A DNA stretch of 64,000 bases from Eubacteriales bacterium (GTDB lineage: Bacteria; Bacillota; Clostridia; Lachnospirales; Lachnospiraceae), in the NCBI GenBank assembly GCA_030536575.1, contig JAUNPS010000007.1:1-64000 (forward strand), in the 5' to 3' direction. Shown piece after piece: positions 60,657 to 64,000 of this stretch. Under the pieces are notes generated by a model, which did not search any database, had not been told where the DNA came from, and saw nothing but the letters and a program-made list of their open reading frames with translations. The stretch's first letter is position 1, and the number at the start of each line of letters is the position of its first letter. The translations under genes were made by a program, and so were the position numbers.

Positions 60657-63600
60657 CTATGCCGCTTTTTTCTTTGTACTCAAAAGCGCAAGCACGAGCG
60701 CCGCCGCAAACAGTACCGCCGCCAAAGCGTCCAGCCCGAAGACCGCCGCCTGCCACCAGGGCGTCACGTTTACGATCCGTGCATCCACATCCACGCCATT
60801 CATGATGTTGTTATAATTGACTGTTGTATACAAAATACGTTTTGTTGCTTGACGCATGGCGCTCACTACTGTCGGATTGTCCCGGTAAGCCTCAAAACTC
60901 ATCTCTCCATTCAGCAGCCAGCAGTCCGTTCCGGCCATAATTCCGTCCAGCGGCGTCATATACTGCAGGCCGCCTCCGGCATAGTCTGTAATTACATAAC
61001 CGTCAAATCCCCATTCATTCCGCAGGATCTCCGTAATCAGTCCATAATGCGCGCTGCACCAGGTCGTCCCCACCCGGATAAAGGCGGACATAACTGCATG
61101 GGCGTTCCCCTTCGAAGGGCTCACCGCGTATTCGAAAGGCCGCAGCAGAATCTCGCGGGCCGCCTGTTCATTGAACCAGACTCCGGCGCCGTCCCGGTTT
61201 GTATCCTGTTCATTGAATGCAAAATGCTTCACATACGCAATCACGCCCTTGCTCTGCAAGCCCTGCACCTCATACATCGCGGCGATTCCGGAAAGTACCG
61301 GATCCTCGGAAAAATACTCGCTGTTCCGGCCGCCGAACGCGGTACGCTGGATATTCATTCCAGGCGCATACACGCCATTGACCCCGGATACCTGCGCATC
61401 GATACCAAAGGCCTCGCCCACGCGCTCAATCAGTTCCACATTAAACGTTGCCGCCAGCACGCCTTCACTTGGCAGACGCACGCCGGTATCCTCGCCATTC
61501 TGCGCCGTGTTCGTCTCTTTGATATAGGCCGGGCCGTCCGAATCCTTCGTCTCCGGCTTTCCGACGCTGCTGATGCCCGCCGTCGCACAGATCGCCGTCG
61601 TCAGCATATTGTTCATTTCGTCAAAGCTCACCTGATCCAGAAGCGCTTCCCACCGTTCATCCTCGATGGAGATCGTCTCCTCCTCGCTGGAACGAAGCTG
61701 CGCAATGGTCAGAAGCCCGTCCGCTTCCAATGTCGGCATTTCCCGAACCGTCCGATAGCTCTTCTTCGCAAAATCGTCGGTCGTAATGTTCTGCAAATCC
61801 TCTTTGATGTACTCATTTACCTCAAAGCTCACCGCTTTCGTGGGGAACGTGCCCTCCCAATTGCTGCGGCTTACATAGGTCACGCGGTTGTCGCCCGCGC
61901 CGTCGTACAGATTCATATCGCAGGAGTCTAACTGGTTCACAATCTCATTCCCCGTCTCAGCGGAAACCGCATAGGTCGTGGTGTCCAGAGTTTCCTGCTC
62001 CAGCGCCACCGCCGCCAGCGTTTCATCCCCGGCAGCAGCCTCCCCTTGTAAATCCGTCATTCCAGTAATGCCTTTTGCCGCCAGAATGTTATTCAGCGCG
62101 TCATGCGCGTCGAAGCCCACCGCCAGATAATAGGTTCCGGCATCCAGAATCCAGGTCGCCGCCTCATTGCGGTCATACGATGCAAACAGCTGCTTTTCTA
62201 CCGAAACGGTCACGGTTTCCGATTCGCCCGGCTCCAGCATCCCCGTTTTTGAGAACCCGACCAGCTCCACAGACGCTTTCTCCACTTCGTACTCCACATC
62301 GTAGTCCGTGTAAGGTTTCTGGAGGTAGATTTCTACCGCATGTTTTCCAGCCACATCGCCCGTATTCGTCACCGTAACGGTCACATCATAGTTTCCGTCC
62401 GCATTTTCTTCCACCTGAAAATCATTGTATACAAAAGACGTATAGCTCAAGCCATAGCCAAACGGGTACGCCACCGCATTCTGATAGGTATAATCCCCCG
62501 CTCCGGCCGTCCCCAGCAGCACATCTTCATAACGCGTCTCATAGTAACGATAGCCAATGTAAATCCCTTCCACATAGGCGTAATAGTTAAACTGCGAAGA
62601 AGCCAAATCCGAAATGTCTCCGCTAAACTGCTGCGTAATCTTCTGCCCGAAATTCTGCACCCAGGAAGCCATTGCCGGAGAAGACAGGTTGTCCTTCACA
62701 AACGTTTCCGGCAGCCGCCCCGACGGGTTCACGATTCCCACTAAAGCATCCGCCACCGCATAGATTCCGGAAGATCCCACATTGCCAATCCACATACAGG
62801 TATCTACGTCCACTTCCGGATTTTCCAGGAAATCCACCTGCATCGTCAGCGCAGAGTTCAGCAGTACAATGATTTTTTCATACTTTCCTTCCGCTTTCAG
62901 CCGGGTCAGGTTCTCAAGCAGTTCCAGCTCTTCCGTAGAAATCGAAAGGTAACTTCCGTCCGCCGTATTGGAAAGGCCGCCTGCGAGCTGGTCTTCCCCT
63001 TCGCCATTTTCCCGCGTCAGCACCACCACCGCCGCTTTTCCCTGGAAACTCTCCTGTAAATCCGCCGGGAAACGGCTCCACGGAACTTCATTGATTTCGG
63101 TACGCGTCACGCCAAAGGTTTTGCCCGCGCCATTTACATAAAAATCCCACAGTTCTTCATTTACGGAAACGCCGTCCGCTTCCAGCGCCTCTTTCAGCGT
63201 CGGATAAGCCGTTTTGTCGCTGACTTCACGGGTTCCCTGGGTCGAACAGTTGATATACGCCGAAGCGGTTCCGAACAGGCTGACCTGATCCCCGGCGGAG
63301 AGCGGCGCTGTGCCGCCCTCATTTTTCAGAAGGACAATGCCCTCCGCTTCCGCCTCGCGGTAAACGTTGTTTATATATTCCGCCGCGCTCTGCGCATCCG
63401 TATATTCGAATGGGAAGAAATCTGTCCCTTCCCCGGAACTTACAATTTTACTGGATGCAGTATTCAATGTGGAATTGATAATCGGCGCATAAGCGGAAGT
63501 CACTTCCGTGATTACCAGTGTAAGTAATAAAGCCGTCGCCATCACGCCGCTTACTTTCGTAAACCGGTTTTTTGAAAACCATTTGACTGCCGTCTGTTCC

Positions 63601-64000
63601 GTCCAGGCCGCCTGATCCCGTTTATGTGCCGCCCTTCTCAGCAAGATTGCAGAGACCAGCGCCAGACACCAGCCCAGCAGCCCGACCAGAACCGTCAGGA
63701 TCATCGGTAGGGTAAACGAATTTCCATCGACCCCATAAATAACATTTGCAATGTAATTCGCCTGGGAAACCAAATACTCCACAAAGCCCCACAGCCCGGC
63801 CAGATATTGGCCATAGGCCAGCACAACGGAAAACCGTCCGCGCACACAGCCCACTGCCAGCGCCAAAAGCCCCAGCGCCGCCGCCGTCCCAAATCCCGCG
63901 ATACACGTCGCGGAAAGCTCCGGACTCAGCTTATTGGTTCCGTTTGTCAGGTACAGGCTCAGGCCCGCTATGCTGCAAAGCAATGCCGTCACGGCCAGCA
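60657..64000 (-). CDS. Membrane-tethered GH3 glycosidase with permuted domains (5' end outside window)
   Basis: At least 1,111 residues are encoded here. The frame is still open at the window edge and the first visible residues lie in a hydrophobic helix, so the start is beyond 64,000. Four membrane helices in the first 170 residues are followed by the GH3 C-terminal domain (about 200-530), an Fn3-like domain (about 545-650), and only then the catalytic barrel (about 720-1060). The barrel has KHFAFNEQDTNRDG and the nucleophile Asp in GYVITDYAGG. A last helix and KKK anchor the C-terminus. Domain order is reversed relative to standard GH3 enzymes. Beta-glucosidase or xylosidase activity outside the cell is likely. 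Confidence 0.9.
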   Translation of the reverse strand, partial: LAVTALLCSIAGLSLYLTNGTNKLSPELSATCIAGFGTAAALGLLALAVGCVRGRFSVVLAYGQYLAGLWGFVEYLVSQANYIANVIYGVDGNSFTLPMILTVLVGLLGWCLALVSAILLRRAAHKRDQAAWTEQTAVKWFSKNRFTKVSGVMATALLLTLVITEVTSAYAPIINSTLNTASSKIVSSGEGTDFFPFEYTDAQSAAEYINNVYREAEAEGIVLLKNEGGTAPLSAGDQVSLFGTASAYINCSTQGTREVSDKTAYPTLKEALEADGVSVNEELWDFYVNGAGKTFGVTRTEINEVPWSRFPADLQESFQGKAAVVVLTRENGEGEDQLAGGLSNTADGSYLSISTEELELLENLTRLKAEGKYEKIIVLLNSALTMQVDFLENPEVDVDTCMWIGNVGSSGIYAVADALVGIVNPSGRLPETFVKDNLSSPAMASWVQNFGQKITQQFSGDISDLASSQFNYYAYVEGIYIGYRYYETRYEDVLLGTAGAGDYTYQNAVAYPFGYGLSYTSFVYNDFQVEENADGNYDVTVTVTNTGDVAGKHAVEIYLQKPYTDYDVEYEVEKASVELVGFSKTGMLEPGESETVTVSVEKQLFASYDRNEAATWILDAGTYYLAVGFDAHDALNNILAAKGITGMTDLQGEAAAGDETLAAVALEQETLDTTTYAVSAETGNEIVNQLDSCDMNLYDGAGDNRVTYVSRSNWEGTFPTKAVSFEVNEYIKEDLQNITTDDFAKKSYRTVREMPTLEADGLLTIAQLRSSEEETISIEDERWEALLDQVSFDEMNNMLTTAICATAGISSVGKPETKDSDGPAYIKETNTAQNGEDTGVRLPSEGVLAATFNVELIERVGEAFGIDAQVSGVNGVYAPGMNIQRTAFGGRNSEYFSEDPVLSGIAAMYEVQGLQSKGVIAYVKHFAFNEQDTNRDGAGVWFNEQAAREILLRPFEYAVSPSKGNAHAVMSAFIRVGTTWCSAHYGLITEILRNEWGFDGYVITDYAGGGLQYMTPLDGIMAGTDCWLLNGEMSFEAYRDNPTVVSAMRQATKRILYTTVNYNNIMNGVDVDARIVNVTPWWQAAVFGLDALAAVLFAAALVLALLSTKKKAA

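Noticed and set aside
1-64000. tRNA, rRNA, replication origin or phage genes
   Set aside because: None was recognised on either strand. A tRNA search program would be needed to exclude a missed tRNA.

Overview
The window looks like the chromosome of an anaerobic Firmicute of class Clostridia, most likely a gut or gut-like Lachnospiraceae. The reasons are LplABC-type sugar ABC transporters paired with YesM/YesN-type two-component systems, strong AGGAGG ribosome binding sites, a SAM-I riboswitch before metK, many glycoside hydrolases and a PduB shell protein. No rRNA, tRNA or insertion sequence was recognised. The species cannot be named from the sequence.

Region 1 (1-7.9 kb) is a carbohydrate locus: a GH43 glycosidase, two permeases and a solute-binding protein on the minus strand, diverging from a YesN/YesM regulator pair on the plus strand.

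Region 2 (8.1-27.5 kb) is a complete type III CRISPR-Cas locus, almost entirely on the minus strand, in two modules. The effector module (27.0 down to 16.2 kb) encodes a Csx20-like putative ring nuclease, Cas6, a Csx1-type CARF-HEPN RNase, an HD-less Cas10, a Cas7-Cas5(Csx10)-Cas11-like fusion, a double Cas7, a Csx19-like protein and a large Cas7 with an insertion. This set and order match the fused-subunit III-D variant (III-Dv/III-D2). The adaptation module (15.0 down to 8.7 kb) encodes a DUF6431-like zinc-ribbon protein, a second CARF-HEPN RNase, Cas1, Cas2 and a 937-residue protein joining a reverse transcriptase, an archaeo-eukaryotic primase domain and a PriL-like cysteine domain. Three arrays of 2, 12 and 4 repeats each carry a conserved leader of about 170 bp on the right, with the same promoter spacing (TTGACT-N17-TATACT, minus strand). 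Two of these promoters point through their array into a cas module, so array and protein genes may share transcripts.

Region 3 (27.6-30.4 kb) continues the accessory island with a HepT/MntA toxin-antitoxin pair, a Nudix hydrolase and an AlbA_2/Schlafen-type ATP-binding regulator.

Region 4 (30.5-46.2 kb) is a second glycan cluster of two divergent operons around 38.6 kb. The minus operon encodes an LplB/LplC/solute-binding transporter, galactonate dehydratase, KDPG-type aldolase and a GH78 rhamnosidase. The plus operon encodes a two-gene GH2 beta-galactosidase (LacL/LacM type), a GH29 fucosidase, a membrane AraC-type regulator and 2-dehydro-3-deoxygalactonokinase. Together they supply the De Ley-Doudoroff galactonate pathway and enzymes that release rhamnose, galactose and fucose.

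Region 5 (46.2-64 kb) is mixed: an OmpR-type two-component system, a decaying ABC-2 exporter locus with two lesions, two TetR regulators with readable operators, an aldo/keto reductase, metK with its riboswitch, an AAA-ATPase/PD-(D/E)XK protein carrying an in-frame repeat insertion, an orphan PduB, a GNAT acetyltransferase, a GPH-type sugar symporter and a membrane-tethered GH3 enzyme with permuted domains that runs off the right edge.
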